Assembly (NCBI GenBank): GCA_025677835.1
Contig: JAIXMR010000047.1
Span: forward strand, 108,164-172,163
Length of the DNA: 64,000 bases
From: Sporodiniella umbellata
Taxonomy: Eukaryota; Mucoromycota; Mucoromycetes; Mucorales; Rhizopodaceae
Direction: 5' to 3'
The notes beneath the pieces were generated by a model, which made no database searches, was not told the origin of the DNA, and saw only the letters and a program-made list of their open reading frames with translations. Below are positions 1 through 9,981 of this stretch, one piece after another (the stretch's first letter is position 1; each line of letters begins with the position of its first letter). The translations under genes and the position numbers were made by a program.

Positions 1-538
1 CTAATATTGGCGTAAATCAAACCACTGTCACTTTCACTAACGACTTCTTTTTCGAGACCGCCTGGTGCAAAGGGAAATTGAGAAGCTGAGCCACGTACAA
101 AGTTTTTTGTAGATCCAAAAGCTCTTGAAAAGCTTGTTGAGTTGGTAGATAAAAGATTGGATTCATCCATTATGAATTCGTTGTATCCTGTAATCACACC
201 ATCGAACCCTTCACGAGCAACTAGAAGACCTGTACATGGTTTAGTCAACTGCGAGTAAACATTGTTGTTATAGTCAGGCGTTTCTTCCCAATGCCTATAC
301 TGAACTTTAATAAATCATAATCAATCTTTGAGAAAAAAAAAAAAAAAAAAACACATACTCTTGACATTTTGAAAGCCAAGAAACGGGAAAGGTTTGTCTA
401 GGTGTAAGAAATGCTTCCTCTAGTTCGTTTTTGATATCCCTTGCCTCAGGCTTCTTTAATTTTGAAAACTGATTATACTTTAATTTTACAGTGCATTCGT
501 CAAATAAAATTACTAACTTGTTTTTCTGAAGAGTTCAT
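1..538 (-). CDS. SKI2: SKI2-type exosome-cofactor RNA helicase, N-terminal part (runs off the window)
   Basis: The N-terminal region of the Ski2/SKIV2L superfamily-2 helicase, which feeds RNA to the cytoplasmic exosome with Ski3 and Ski8. The gene reads right to left: ATG at 538, a 7-residue first exon, an intron starting GTTAGT, a second exon containing ELEEAFLTP, an intron holding an A/T run near 332-352, then an exon beginning YRHWEE. That exon carries the pre-helicase signature of the family: TGLLVAREGFDGVITGY, then SFSRAFGSTKNFVRGS, then FPFAPGGLE. Human SKIV2L has equivalent 'TGQILGYKEVLL' and 'WPGGMD' segments. The RecA helicase motifs lie beyond the left edge, so activity cannot be judged. 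The start is short compared with animal homologues but is in frame and followed by family-like sequence. Identification rests on remembered family motifs, not a search. Confidence 0.72.
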
Positions 539-1486
539 TTTGGAAAAAACTTCCTGTAAATTAATTTCGTTTACTATCAAAATAGGTCAATGACCAAATC
601 TTTAAGGTAATCACAAAAGCATCTTCACTTTAATTTTTACGTTCGTGCGACATTTTTAGTCTCCAGGTCCAAACTTGGAGAAAAAACAAAAGTTGACATA
701 AATCTTTTAAAATGCAGTACTTTTTTTTTTTTTTTAACCCAGCTAGTTGATACTGAAAAACTAAACCAGTTCTTAAATTCGCTCTGAAAATAAAACAAAA
801 CAGATGTTGTATTACTATAAAACAAGACCTTTTTATTTAAAAAATAAAAAATAAAAATAAAACAAAACCTTTGACTGGGTTCCGTTTTGATTTTGTTTAG
901 GTATTCAATACGAGCAAAGAAAAGGAAAGCAATCAATCATTTGTTCCGTACAAGACCATTTTGTATCTTTTTCAAAGAATTATTTTTGTTTTTTGTATTG
1001 CTTTATTTTATATTTCTTTGGAAGATATGTCTTTGAATAAGCTTTATGAGCAGTACAGGTCAATATCGAATTGATCTTTGCTACTCCCCAGTATTAATAC
1101 CAGTCTTCCAAAACTATACTAATGCCTAAAACATTCCACCGTGTATAGACTAACTGTTTTGAAAGGGTCTAAATGAACTTTTGCGCTTTACATTATTCTT
1201 ACTACTATTAATTGAGTGAATACAGTTAATTTGAGATCAGATCATGTTTGTACAGGAGCACAAACCTGTATAGATATCAGCACAAAAAGCGGAGATGGCT
1301 CGAGTCTTTGGGAGCTAAAGAAGCAAAAACAAGGACAAAAGAGAAAACTATGTATTTCAATAACCTTATAAGAAAAAGTGCACGATATTTGACAGTTGAT
1401 AGCCCTTGCTAGGTCTAGTTATACTCGATGTTGTTTAGATTTTTTTTTATTTCTTATTTTGTTAATAAAGGATATTCGGTTTCGGC
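539..1486. other. Intergenic spacer between SKI2 and the PAP2 phosphatase genes
   Basis: About 950 bp lying upstream of SKI2 and downstream of the PAP2 gene. It is AT-rich, with A/T runs near 720-735 and 838-862 and a short palindromic piece near 660-680 (tccaggtccaaacttgga). Open frames here are low complexity (poly-Lys/Phe) and have no recognisable domain. It probably holds the SKI2 promoter and the PAP2 3' end. Confidence 0.6.
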
Positions 1487-2792
1487 TCAATCAGCAGCTG
1501 TATGGCTTGAGCTAGGTTCACTGATAGGGGCATCTTTATCTATAAAAAAAAAAAAAAAGTTTAGGCTGTGTAGGGTAACTTTTTTTTTTATATATATACA
1601 ATGATCGAAGCGGGAATCATTTGCTTCAATGTCACTATCTTGTAAAGTTTGATATTTTGCGTTTGAAAACATATCATCTGGATTTCTAATGCGTGGAGGG
1701 TAAGGTATTTGACACCTCAAGGATGCCAAAGAGGGATAGTATTGCCGATAAGAAAAGTAAGAAGAGGCAACGCCGATAAGCCCGCCTACAAAGACGTCTT
1801 GCCAATGATGTCTGTAGTCATGAACTCGGGACATAGCAACCAACGAAGCTCCAACAAAAGGGAAGCAGAAAACAAAGCTTTTATAAGCATGCTAAGAACT
1901 GTTTAAGTTTGATGTTTTGTAGTTCTTTCATTCACATACTCCCATTTTATCAAAAATATGCATTTTTCCGGCCAAGTAAAAAGCTAAATATCCCAGGCCT
2001 GCAAACGAAACTGAATAGCCATCCACTAGTTAGCATGCTTGCTGTCTCATTTCGAAAAAAAAAAAAAAAAAAAAAGTACATGAGGAATGTCCACTGGGAA
2101 AGCTTTTGAACCCATCTTTAAACTTATAGGTGTTTGGGTCTGCAGTGCAAATAGTATAGTTTAGCAAGTGTAGTACAGGGTCTTCAATCCCCGGAGGTGG
2201 TTGGCACCGATCAAGCATATCTGGCCGAGGTCGTCCGACACAAACCTTAATTTTTTTTTTTTTTTTTTTCAAAAAAAACCGGATCTTTCATTTGGGGTAA
2301 AAATAGGTTACCTTAATTACGTCTGTCATCATGATGGTCATAGACAAAGCCAGACCTAGTCCTATAGCGAATAGGGCGGAATATTAGCCTTGCATTTGTT
2401 TACGAATATATGTGTATAAATTCAAACCTAATAGGCCACTATGAAAGTCCAACCAACTAGAGCGAAAGTAAAGAGAAACAGTACATATAATAAAAGTCGG
2501 AATCAACAGCGCAATAACCTATAATACGCATTTGTACGTATGCTTTCCGTAAAAAAAAAAAGTTCAGTTTAAATAACCTTACTGTCAGCATCCAGAGAGA
2601 CACTGTCTGGCTCTCTGTATAATAATGCATTATTGTAGTGTCGTGTATAGAGAACTCGCGATGAAAAGGAGGTAGAATGTCAATAGCAAAAAAAACCACT
2701 GTCATAGTCACCACAAGAAGCCAATCCAGAGAGTAGCTTAAGAAAAGCTTTTTTGTTGTAGGGTCCTGCAAGCTAAATTTGACTAAAGTCAT
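1487..2792 (-). CDS. PAP2-superfamily lipid phosphatase (DPP1/LPP-like), multi-exon
   Basis: Integral membrane phosphatase that dephosphorylates phosphatidic acid or diacylglycerol pyrophosphate, by homology to yeast Dpp1 and animal LPPs. From ATG 2792 the exons give an N-terminal hydrophobic helix (DWLLVVTMTVVFFAIDILPPF), then IALLIPTFIICTVSLYF, then the three phosphatase signatures: KVCVGRPRPD (C1), PSGHSS (C2) and SRVHDYRHHWQDV (C3). The C2 and C3 histidines are both present. An exon reading FAGLGYLAFYLAGKMHIFDKMG joins C2 to C3. The last intron is 1540-1599 (GTATAT...TATAG); the tail ends SEPSSSHTAAD before a stop at 1487-1489. About six transmembrane segments are expected. Several introns contain 16-21 nt A/T runs. 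The exact substrate cannot be told from sequence. Confidence 0.88.
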
Positions 2793-3313
2793 CTTTGTAA
2801 TAAAGATAAAAGGGGAAGCTTAAACGAAAGAAAAAGAAAAACAACCTCCCCCAAAGAAAGTGGACCAAGAAAAACGAAGAATGGTATGTGTAACGGTTAC
2901 AAACAGACAAATTTCCCAAATGTAGTATATTTATATTTCTTTTCTTTTTTTTTTTTCTTTAAAGGTGCGTTTTTTTTGTATGGTGCAAATCTCAATAAGC
3001 AAAACTAGATAACATACGCTCGTGCACTTTCATTTGTATAAGGAAAGTGTTGAAAAAAAAACACAGTCTTTTGATTAATTAGATGGGAGGCGTTGGCATC
3101 TATTTTACCTTGTCTGGAAAAAATAATGATTAAAGAAAATAGAGCTCCAATTCAATTTGAAAATGAGTTTTTTTTTTTTTTTTTTTTTTTGGCAAACTCA
3201 ACACAGTAGCACCTACCAAATCTACCAAGAACTAAAAGAGTTTTTAAAAGGCTTGATTAAAAAAAAAAAAGAAAGCTGAAATTGAGTCTGTCCAAATAAA
3301 GCGTTGGACTTGT
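2793..3313. other. Spacer between PAP2 gene and MIC60
   Basis: About 520 bp, AT-rich, with a 23-nt T run at 3168-3190 and other short homopolymers. It separates two - strand genes: the PAP2 promoter would lie at its left side and the MIC60 3' UTR at its right. No coding signal was seen. Confidence 0.55.
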
Positions 3314-5166
3314 TTATTTTGCCTGTAACATACTGATCAAAGATGCTTGCGACCTCATAACCTATAAAAATCAATTAGTTTTATGAAGCAAGATAAGATG
3401 GTTATACAAACTTACCTCCAATGCCTGTTTAACTTCTAAATGCCGGCGAGCAGCATCAAGCCAGTCAAGAGCCAATCGCTTAGGCCATCCAGTGAGTTGA
3501 TTAACTTCTCTTGTAGCGTTTTCCAAGTCTTTTTCAGTATGGAGAAAGTGCTCAGCACGAGCAAGTCTTGACTCAACGTCGTCGCCAGTGACCAAACCCT
3601 TCTTTTTGAACATCAGACCACTTAGTGCAATAGATAAAAGGTGGGATATCATGGACGACTCCTCATCAGGTATTAAAGCTGCACGACGTACTTCGCGTGA
3701 AACAACCTCAAAACGTTCAGAGAGTTGGGCTATAGATGTAATACCATACTGTGCGACGTGTTTTTGAACACTTGAGGCTACCAATTGAAGCAGTTCGTCG
3801 CTTTGACGTTGACCTAAATTGGCAAAGGGCGTCTTGTTGCTCAACTTTTTAATAGCCTCCAACTCCAACTCGAATTGGGTTTGTTGGCCAGAAAGTGCCG
3901 CTTTTTTTAAGGCGTCAATAGCAACAATAAGTTGGTGGGCTTTGCGGTTATCATCTAGTAGCTCTGCATCAGCTTGTGCTAACGATTCAAGCTCGATTTG
4001 TTTAGCAGCAACCAGCTCGATTTGGGACAGACGACCGCCTCGTTCAGTCTCTACTTGTTTTTTGACCTGCTCGACATAATCTGACTGAATCTTGATGGCT
4101 TTGTTTTTCAGCTCAGTTTCAAGTTCGGCTAAGCGCTTTTGACGCAGGGCTGCCAATTCCTTTGCACGAACATCGGAATGCTCCTGCTCTACCTTTGCTG
4201 TCTGTTTGGAGATATCAGCTTCAACGGCGCTTACGTATTTTTGGGTGCGATCGTCTGCCTTTGTTTGGTGTTCTTGAATTCTTTCAGATACTTGTACACG
4301 ATGAGCTTCGATGTTTTCAGAAACAGTATTTAATTTCTTTTCAAGAGCATTAATCTCATTGCGGGCTTTGTCTTCTTCTTCCTGGATCAATTTGAAAGCT
4401 TTATCGAGTAACTCAATATCCCTAATGGCTAAATCGGACAAGCGCTTGGCGTACCCTTGCATTCCAGCATCGTTTAACACTCTAACAAGACCTTCAACAG
4501 TTTTTGCAAAGGTATTAACTGCTTCTTGTTCTGAGTGAGCAAACTGAGGTATGGGCTGGTTTTCGGTGGTGTGAATTACGTTAGCAAAGAAAGTTTCTTT
4601 CTTGAACTTTCTGCGTCTGGCTGATGGTGAAGGACCAGACCCAGGTGCGGCAGGAGGCTCTTTATCTCCTCTAAGCTGAGCAATGGTGTCGGAAACATAC
4701 TCGTACCAATCTTGGGCAGTCTCTTTAGTCTGGTTCGCAAGCTGCTTGGCTGAATCAGCATGTGTACCAACTTGCTGTTTGATGTCGCTTGCCTGTCGAT
4801 AATATTGTTTAAATCGATCATCTGCTGCCCAATCTTCTAACTGATCCAATAGCTGTTCCCCGCCAGGAATGTAAGTTGTATAAGTATCATGAAAGGCCTC
4901 ATTCTTTAATGCAAAGTAGGTTGCTCCAGAATAGGAGGCAGCCGAGATTATAGTGAGCCAAGCTAGCTTCTTTCCTAAAGAAGAGCCCTTCACAGCTGTT
5001 TGTTCAACAGTAGAATATAATCTCTTGGGCTAAATCGGAAAGATTAGTATTTGTTGCGGTTTAGTTTACATGTTTAATAATAGCTTACAGTGAGCAGACG
5101 CGCGCTAGCCCTAGAGTTAGCCACGGATCGGGCGGAAACATTTAGTCTGGAAGCACCCCTTAACAT
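3314..5166 (-). CDS. MIC60: MICOS complex subunit MIC60 (mitofilin)
   Basis: Inner-membrane organiser of mitochondrial crista junctions. Exon 1 (ATG 5166) gives MLRGASRLNVSARSVANSRA, an Arg/Ser-rich, acid-free leader typical of a mitochondrial presequence. An intron (GTAAGC...TTTAG) follows, then the main exon. This holds a single membrane segment (LAWLTIISAASYSGATYFAL), a Gln/Lys/Glu-rich coiled coil of roughly 200 residues, and the mitofilin domain (GLMFKKKGLVTGDDVESRLARAEHFL). A last intron begins right after residues QALE; the short final exon VMRSQASLISMLQAK ends at 3314-3316. Without that splice the frame would run into a non-conserved tail. Topology agrees with the family: short matrix N-terminus, one transmembrane helix, large intermembrane-space part. 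About 560 residues, a normal fungal size. Confidence 0.93.
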
Positions 5167-5322
5167 TATAAGCAAACTAAAAGATTTTACAATGGCTCGA
5201 ATCTCTCCAACAGTTTTTCAAACACCAGGGCACAGCTGTTGAATTACCGCAACCATTATGGAGCAACTAGCCGAAAACGATTGAGCGATGACGTATATCG
5301 CGAATTCAAATTCAGACGCTAA
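5167..5322. promoter_or_regulatory. Upstream region of MIC60
   Basis: About 155 bp between the MIC60 start and the stop of the candidate gene to its right. It contains gatgacgtatatcgcg around 5286-5301, whose TGACGTA core resembles a CRE/ATF-type bZIP site. No function is shown by sequence alone. Confidence 0.3.
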
Positions 5323-5581
5323 CTAAGAGGGCAATCTGTAGCTGATCTTTGGTAATAAGTAAAACGTTTTGCTAAGATAGAATACCAATAAAGCTAGACA
5401 TGACGGGATTAAAAACAATAAGATCTGTGCACAAAAACTTGCCAAATTTTTTTTTTGTGGAAAAAACAAAAAACTCAAGTATCATGAAACAAACTTCGTT
5501 AAAGTAAAAGATGGCCAAAGTCGATGTTGGGGGGAGTGTGCAGCTCTCAACAATTGTGCTTGCCTCTTGCTCTGGTCGCAA
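5323..5581 (-). CDS. Possible small membrane protein, 3' exons (5' end unresolved)
   Basis: Not recognised. A frame from about 5581 reads RPEQEASTIVESCTLP... and ends FYFNE at a GTTTGT donor. An acceptor (TGTGCACAG) about 70 nt further on joins in phase to ILLFLIPSCLALLVFYLSK, a clear transmembrane helix, followed by TFYLLPKISYRLPS and a stop at 5323-5325. The joined tail looks like the C-terminal membrane segment of a small protein. Upstream, another hydrophobic stretch (LWSLALVTRYEVLFIFG, around 5625-5680) and a Cys-rich start (MVPKSLLFFKHCCCF, around 5830-5870) may be its first exons, but no phase-consistent joining could be fixed. It may be a small tetraspan-like protein or a chance frame. 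Confidence 0.3.
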
Positions 5582-5599
5582 ATATGTCGTCTAAATAGC

Positions 5600-7021
5600 T
5601 CTTAATACTTAATTAGTTGCTGTCAAGAAAATACCAATAGCTACCCAAAAATAAAAAGAACTTCGTACCTAGTAACTAAAGCCAAGCTCCAAAGCTACCA
5701 AATCTCTATAGATAAAAAATTAGTTTTTAAGGGGAATGGTAGACAGCCCTTTGTATTAAGCATCTGGTACAGATTTTATCGTCTAACAGTTGAAACTCAA
5801 TTTTGCCTTTGAAACAACAACAGTGTTTAAAAAACAAAAGACTTTTAGGAACCATCAAGGATATATGTCCGATTTAGAAATTGCCTTTTTAGGAACAGCG
5901 CTTGTCGACATTGTGTTCTATTACTATGGACCTAAGGAATAAAGCCCATGTATCTTGTTCTCGTATACACTTTTATTCAAAAAGTGCAAATTAAGAACTT
6001 ATGGGAAGCGTGAGGGGTTTACAATATGTTAATAGTAATTAAATATAATAAAAAAAAATAGTTGTTGTCTTTACAAAAAGAATATAGCAGGCGCTTTTGA
6101 ATTACAATGATCACAGATAAACACACGTTAGTTTCAAACTTTCTTACATATACTTGTACAGTGATTTTTTTAGCTGAGGTGCTTTTTTTTTCAGAGTAAA
6201 CACACCAAATTCTCTGCAGGTCCTCCCTACTTTTCTTTGGTTGAAAACTTTCTATAGTCAAACATACATATAAACGGCAGACCAGATAAATAGTGGAAAG
6301 AATTACTAATGAAAAGGCCAGTTTGTTAAAAAAAAAAAAACATGAAAGTCTTTCAAGTATTTCTTTTAGAACGATTTAACTGTATTCTTTCAAAAGTTTA
6401 ACCTAGCTATGGTTGATTAAAAACCGAAAACATTCTAAAAAACTACCAAATCCAACACTGAGGAATAAAGTGATGTAAAGCAGTTTAAAAATAAATCAAA
6501 TTCGATCAACAAAAGATGTATAGTACTACTGCACCTAAAAGGAAATCTTCTGTTGCACTGTAAACCATATGACATAGGATTACTAGGTCATGACTTGGCT
6601 GTTACGGGAATGGTTTAAATGACGATTGCAGTCATTCAGGAGGATTGTTGAAGTCCAAATAGCTTTAAAGACATAAAGCTTTTGCTTTATTTTGACTAAA
6701 TTGACCAATGGACAACTCCTATATGAAATCCGACGAAGCCATTACTACTACTAGTGGTCTTGTGTTCTCAAAAAAAGTATTTGTTTTCCTACTCTAGCTC
6801 GTTTTTGGAAAGAAAAGTATAGATATAGAAATTTACTATACTGAGAGTCAGTGACATCTCCTGAATAGGAGCACCGAGTACAATATAGTAAAAAAGAATT
6901 GTTTAGAGACTGCTTTTTTTTTGTACAAAACGCCCATAGTCTATACTCGAAGGACATTCATTTGAGAATAAAGAATCAAATTGTTTGTAGTTCGTTTGAT
7001 TTGCGGAAAAGACTTTCTGGT
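5600..7021. other. Gene-poor stretch upstream of the 5323-5581 exons
   Basis: About 1.4 kb of AT-rich sequence with several short A/T runs. Open frames at 6019-6261 and 6751-6957 (-) have no family resemblance or clean splice context. The left part may contain 5' exons of the small membrane protein gene. Nothing else can be supported. Confidence 0.5.
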
Positions 7022-7282
7022 TTATTTTTCTTCTGTTTGCAATTCAGTATTCCACTCAATTAAATCAATGTCGTTTCCACGAATTACCGCTTTTTTATAT
7101 ATACCAAGAGGCGACTCTAGATCATCTACTCTAAATCGATTGTTTTCACTATCGCTGGCGCATAATTTTCCTTGAATGACTATCCCCTCATGCATATGAA
7201 GCTTTGCAATAGGCTTTTGTTTTGCAATATTTATCCAAAGATTCAAATAGCGATCTCTTAGTATATCTTTTGCATCTGACAT
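7022..7282 (-). CDS. GEMIN7: Gemin7-like SMN-complex Sm-fold protein
   Basis: Single-exon, 86-residue protein. Human Gemin7 pairs with Gemin6 as an Sm-like dimer in the SMN complex, which loads Sm rings on spliceosomal snRNAs. The sequence shows the family pattern in order: LRDRYLNLW (human LRERYLRSL), HEGIVIQGKL (human HEGVRVAAHF), a middle ending in NRFRVDDLESPLGIY (human NFYVSQLQTPIGV), and VIRGNDIDLIEW (human LLRCSDIISYTF). The long N-terminal tail of the animal protein is absent; this is essentially the bare Sm fold. The start at 7282 is the first in-frame ATG before the family match. Yeasts lack Gemin7, so this supports an early-diverging fungal origin. Identification is from remembered motifs. 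Confidence 0.82.
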   Translation of the reverse strand: MSDAKDILRDRYLNLWINIAKQKPIAKLHMHEGIVIQGKLCASDSENNRFRVDDLESPLGIYKKAVIRGNDIDLIEWNTELQTEEK

Positions 7283-7418
7283 GAGCGATTAATTTCTAAA
7301 AGCTGTAAAGGATAGAAAAAATACTACTCCAGAGCCAAAAGCGGTACTTAAACTATGGGTTTAGAGTATCGTCCGAAAGGTAAGCTCTCCAGATTTTGGC
7401 TGTTGTTAAATATTTGCT

Positions 7419-7662
7419 TTAACTCAAATCAGTTGGATTACTAGAGAGATTTTCGGTCTCGAGCTAGTTGAAAGATAACAGAGTGTACAGTATATTCATT
7501 TTTTTCAAAAAAAAAAAAAAAAACATTCATCGTTAGATTAGATATAACCTCAGTTTGGTATGTAGACAGTTCATCATAAGGGATCGCTGATAGCCGCATG
7601 ATGTTTTTGCTAAAAAAGGCACATGGCTTGTCAGGACAGCGATATGCAGTAGCATCGTCCAT
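7419..7662 (-). CDS. Very small conserved-looking orphan protein (two exons inferred)
   Basis: Not recognised. From ATG 7662 the frame reads DATAYRCPDKPCAFFSKNI, then MRLSAIPYDELSTYQTE. Unspliced, it runs into a T17 tract giving poly-Phe and stops at 7441. A GTTATATC donor just after YQTE, a TCTAAC branch-like motif and a TTTCAACTAG acceptor would remove that tract and join in frame to LETENLSSNPTDLS, with a stop at 7419-7421. The product would be about 52 residues, with a Cys pair (CPDKPC). It lies about 137 bp upstream of Gemin7 on the same strand. It could instead be a non-coding transcript, and the unusual GTTATA donor needs RNA evidence. Confidence 0.4.
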
Positions 7663-7856
7663 TCTACCTCTTGATCAACTTTTAAGAGAAAGACGTGTAA
7701 CTTGAGCTGTTTTCAAATGACTTGGGACGTTAAAAAATACATCATGAAAAAGAAACAATAGTAACCAGAGCCGTTAAATCCATTCACTTTGTACAACTAC
7801 TATCTAGCTATAAATACTTGTGTTAGTTTTTTTAGAAAAAATTGTGACAAAAGTCA

Positions 7857-9175
7857 ATGTGCGTAAACCAAGTAATACCACGAAAAATTGTAATCTGTCT
7901 TGACGGAACATGGGAAAGTCCAGCAGGTAACCTATGTTGTTTTTTTGCTTGTAGTCTCTAAACGCGCTACCTTTACATATATAAAAAGAAAAATCCAATG
8001 TATACAAATTCTCTCGACTGCTGACTGAAGGCGAGGTGACCGACAACAAAGGTATTGTTTGGGAGCAAGTATGCAAATATTACTGTGGGCTAGGTACTGT
8101 TGGGTTTCGGGTACTTGGAGGCGCATTTGGATACGGAATCAGCGAGCAGATAAAACAAGCCTATGAGTGTATTTGTAAAAACTATAGAGATTCTAAAGAT
8201 GAGATATGGCTACTAGGTTTCAGTAGAGGGGGTAAAAGCTAATATGTTTTGATCGAAAAAAAGAGAAAAGAGAAGTAAAATTTAGTTAGCCTATGCCATC
8301 AGAAGCTTGGTAGGAATGATAAATAATGTAGGACTTTTGCCTCAAACGCTACTATCAAAAACAAATCAAGCATATTCAATATACAGAAATCAAGGACAAG
8401 ATCAACAGCCTAATGGGATATGTGCAGTTAAATTTCGAACGGAGAATCTTTGTCAAATACCCTCTATTCATTTTATGGGATGTTATGATACAGTAGGGTC
8501 TCTGGGGGTTCCAGTACTTCCTTGGTATCTTGGAGGACCTATTTGTAAGCAATTTGAAAAGGATAGATAGACTTAGTGCTGTTACTCAGTTTCGTTAAAT
8601 TAGTATACAATTTGTTTGATGGTTTACATAGTTTTCACGATACTATGCTGCCTCCTATAGTAAAACATGCCTATCACGCTTTATCTATACATGAACAGCG
8701 AGCCTGGTTTTGTCCAACCCTAATGCATTTTTCCGACAAAAAAAACAGATATGAGCAAGTACTGGAGCAAGTGTGGTTTCCTGGTATGCATACAGACGTT
8801 GGAGGGAAACAAACCACCAAGCATAGCAGAAACATCATTTCTTGCCATTCTCTGCATTGGATGACGCTAAAAGCATATAATCTAGGCTTAATTTTTAACA
8901 ATGGAGCAATATCAAGTGCGCCTAATTGTGCCCATTGCAAGTTTCTGTCTGAAGACAGCTATCTAAGTGCTTTAGTATACAGAATCGAGCCAAGAAAAGA
9001 TAGAACTATACCAAAAGACGAAACAACTCGCATCTATGACCCAAAAACACAAATATATCTTCAAGGACAATTTGAGACGTTTTTAAGTGCGCCAGAACTA
9101 GGTGGGTTTAAGTCAAAAACCTTGGAGCTTTATTATAAAAACTGTTTAGAGCAAAGTTTGTTAGGGTCTGAATAA
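7857..9175 (+). CDS. DUF2235 alpha/beta hydrolase (Tle1-like catalytic domain)
   Basis: Four exons. ATG 7857 opens CVNQVIPRKIVICLDGTWE; the first intron (about 7927-7988) joins to EKSNVYKFSRLL, and GLGTVGFR follows. The nucleophile elbow GFSRG is joined across intron 8232-8289 to AYAIRSLVGMI, giving the family pattern GFSRGAYxxRxLxGMI. An intron starting GTAAGC in the 'GGPI' codons (about 8552-8602) leads to the last exon with VWFPGMHTDVGG, which supplies the Asp of the triad region. The order DGTW, GFSRG, HxDVGG is that of DUF2235 (PF09994), related to bacterial type VI lipase effectors and common in fungi as uncharacterised hydrolases. No signal peptide is visible. Substrate is unknown; phospholipase or esterase activity is inference. 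About 380 residues. Confidence 0.87.
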
Positions 9176-9981
9176 AACAACCCAATTTTTTTTTCACAGA
9201 AAGAAAAGTTCAAAATATCATAACACAAACGCATTAGATCAAAGTTTTTTTATTGTACCCAACATTATAGCATAAATCTCTTCAGTCTTGTTAGCATGTT
9301 TTGTTTTGCTAAACATATTAAACAAAACTACGTCTCTAATTGTAAAGAGAGAATTTTTGGGAATATGTATATAGAAGTGCTTTAGAAATACAAAAAGAGT
9401 ATATAAATCAATTTTCTGTTGTGCTTTTTTACTGTAATGTACCAATACAAAAGAGCGCAGAGTACAAATTAGAATTTGATTATGTCCTCACATTACATAC
9501 TACTAATGGACTAAGGGCAAAGTATGTGGTAAATAATATCTAATAGGACTATGGTGAACCAAAAAAAAGGGCAAGCTAGTTTCAAAAACCTAATATTCTC
9601 CACAAAAAAAAAAATAAAATAAAAATAAAAAAAGCAGACGGAAAGAGTATCAACATCACTCCTGAATAAAAAGGAGTGTATACATGATCATTTAAAGCTG
9701 AAAATAAACTGGTTGAATAAACAAGGTGTTGTGCGTTGGTTTTTTTGTTATTTTTTAGGAAGAAAATCCTTTGTTTTAATTCATTTTATACATTTTTCTT
9801 TAGAATTGTAGTTCTATTGCCACAATAGTTGCATCCCACAGAAATGGCTCCCTAGAATGCTAACATGACAATTGAAAAGGAGATCAATAATAATTGATCA
9901 ATGTTTCACCAAAAAATATGAAAAACCCATTGTTCTAAACAAGATGGTCCCTTCTTTCTTTTCTCAACACAACATATTTAG
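9176..9981. other. Spacer between two + strand genes
   Basis: About 800 bp. It contains a - strand open frame at 9239-9445 (SKKAQQKIDLYTLFVF...), preceded by an acceptor-like ATTACAG but without a start codon or a definable upstream exon. It could be a terminal exon of an unrecognised gene. A/T runs sit near 9600-9632. The right part should hold the promoter of the gene starting at 9982. Confidence 0.45.

Noticed and set aside
637..936. 99-residue - strand open frame
   Set aside because: Poly-Lys/Phe low complexity over A/T runs, no splice context or domain.
2577..2612. Inverted-looking sequence ccagagagacactgtctggctctctg
   Set aside because: Inside the PAP2 coding exon (TESQTVSLWML) and imperfect; explained by codon use.
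5872..5943. Short + strand frame MSDLEIAFLGTALVDIVFYY...
   Set aside because: Only 24 residues, no upstream exon that splices in, and it overlaps a possible exon of the opposite strand.
9239..9445. - strand frame SKKAQQKIDLYTLFVF...
   Set aside because: Plausible composition but no ATG, only an acceptor-like sequence in front, and no upstream exon could be defined.
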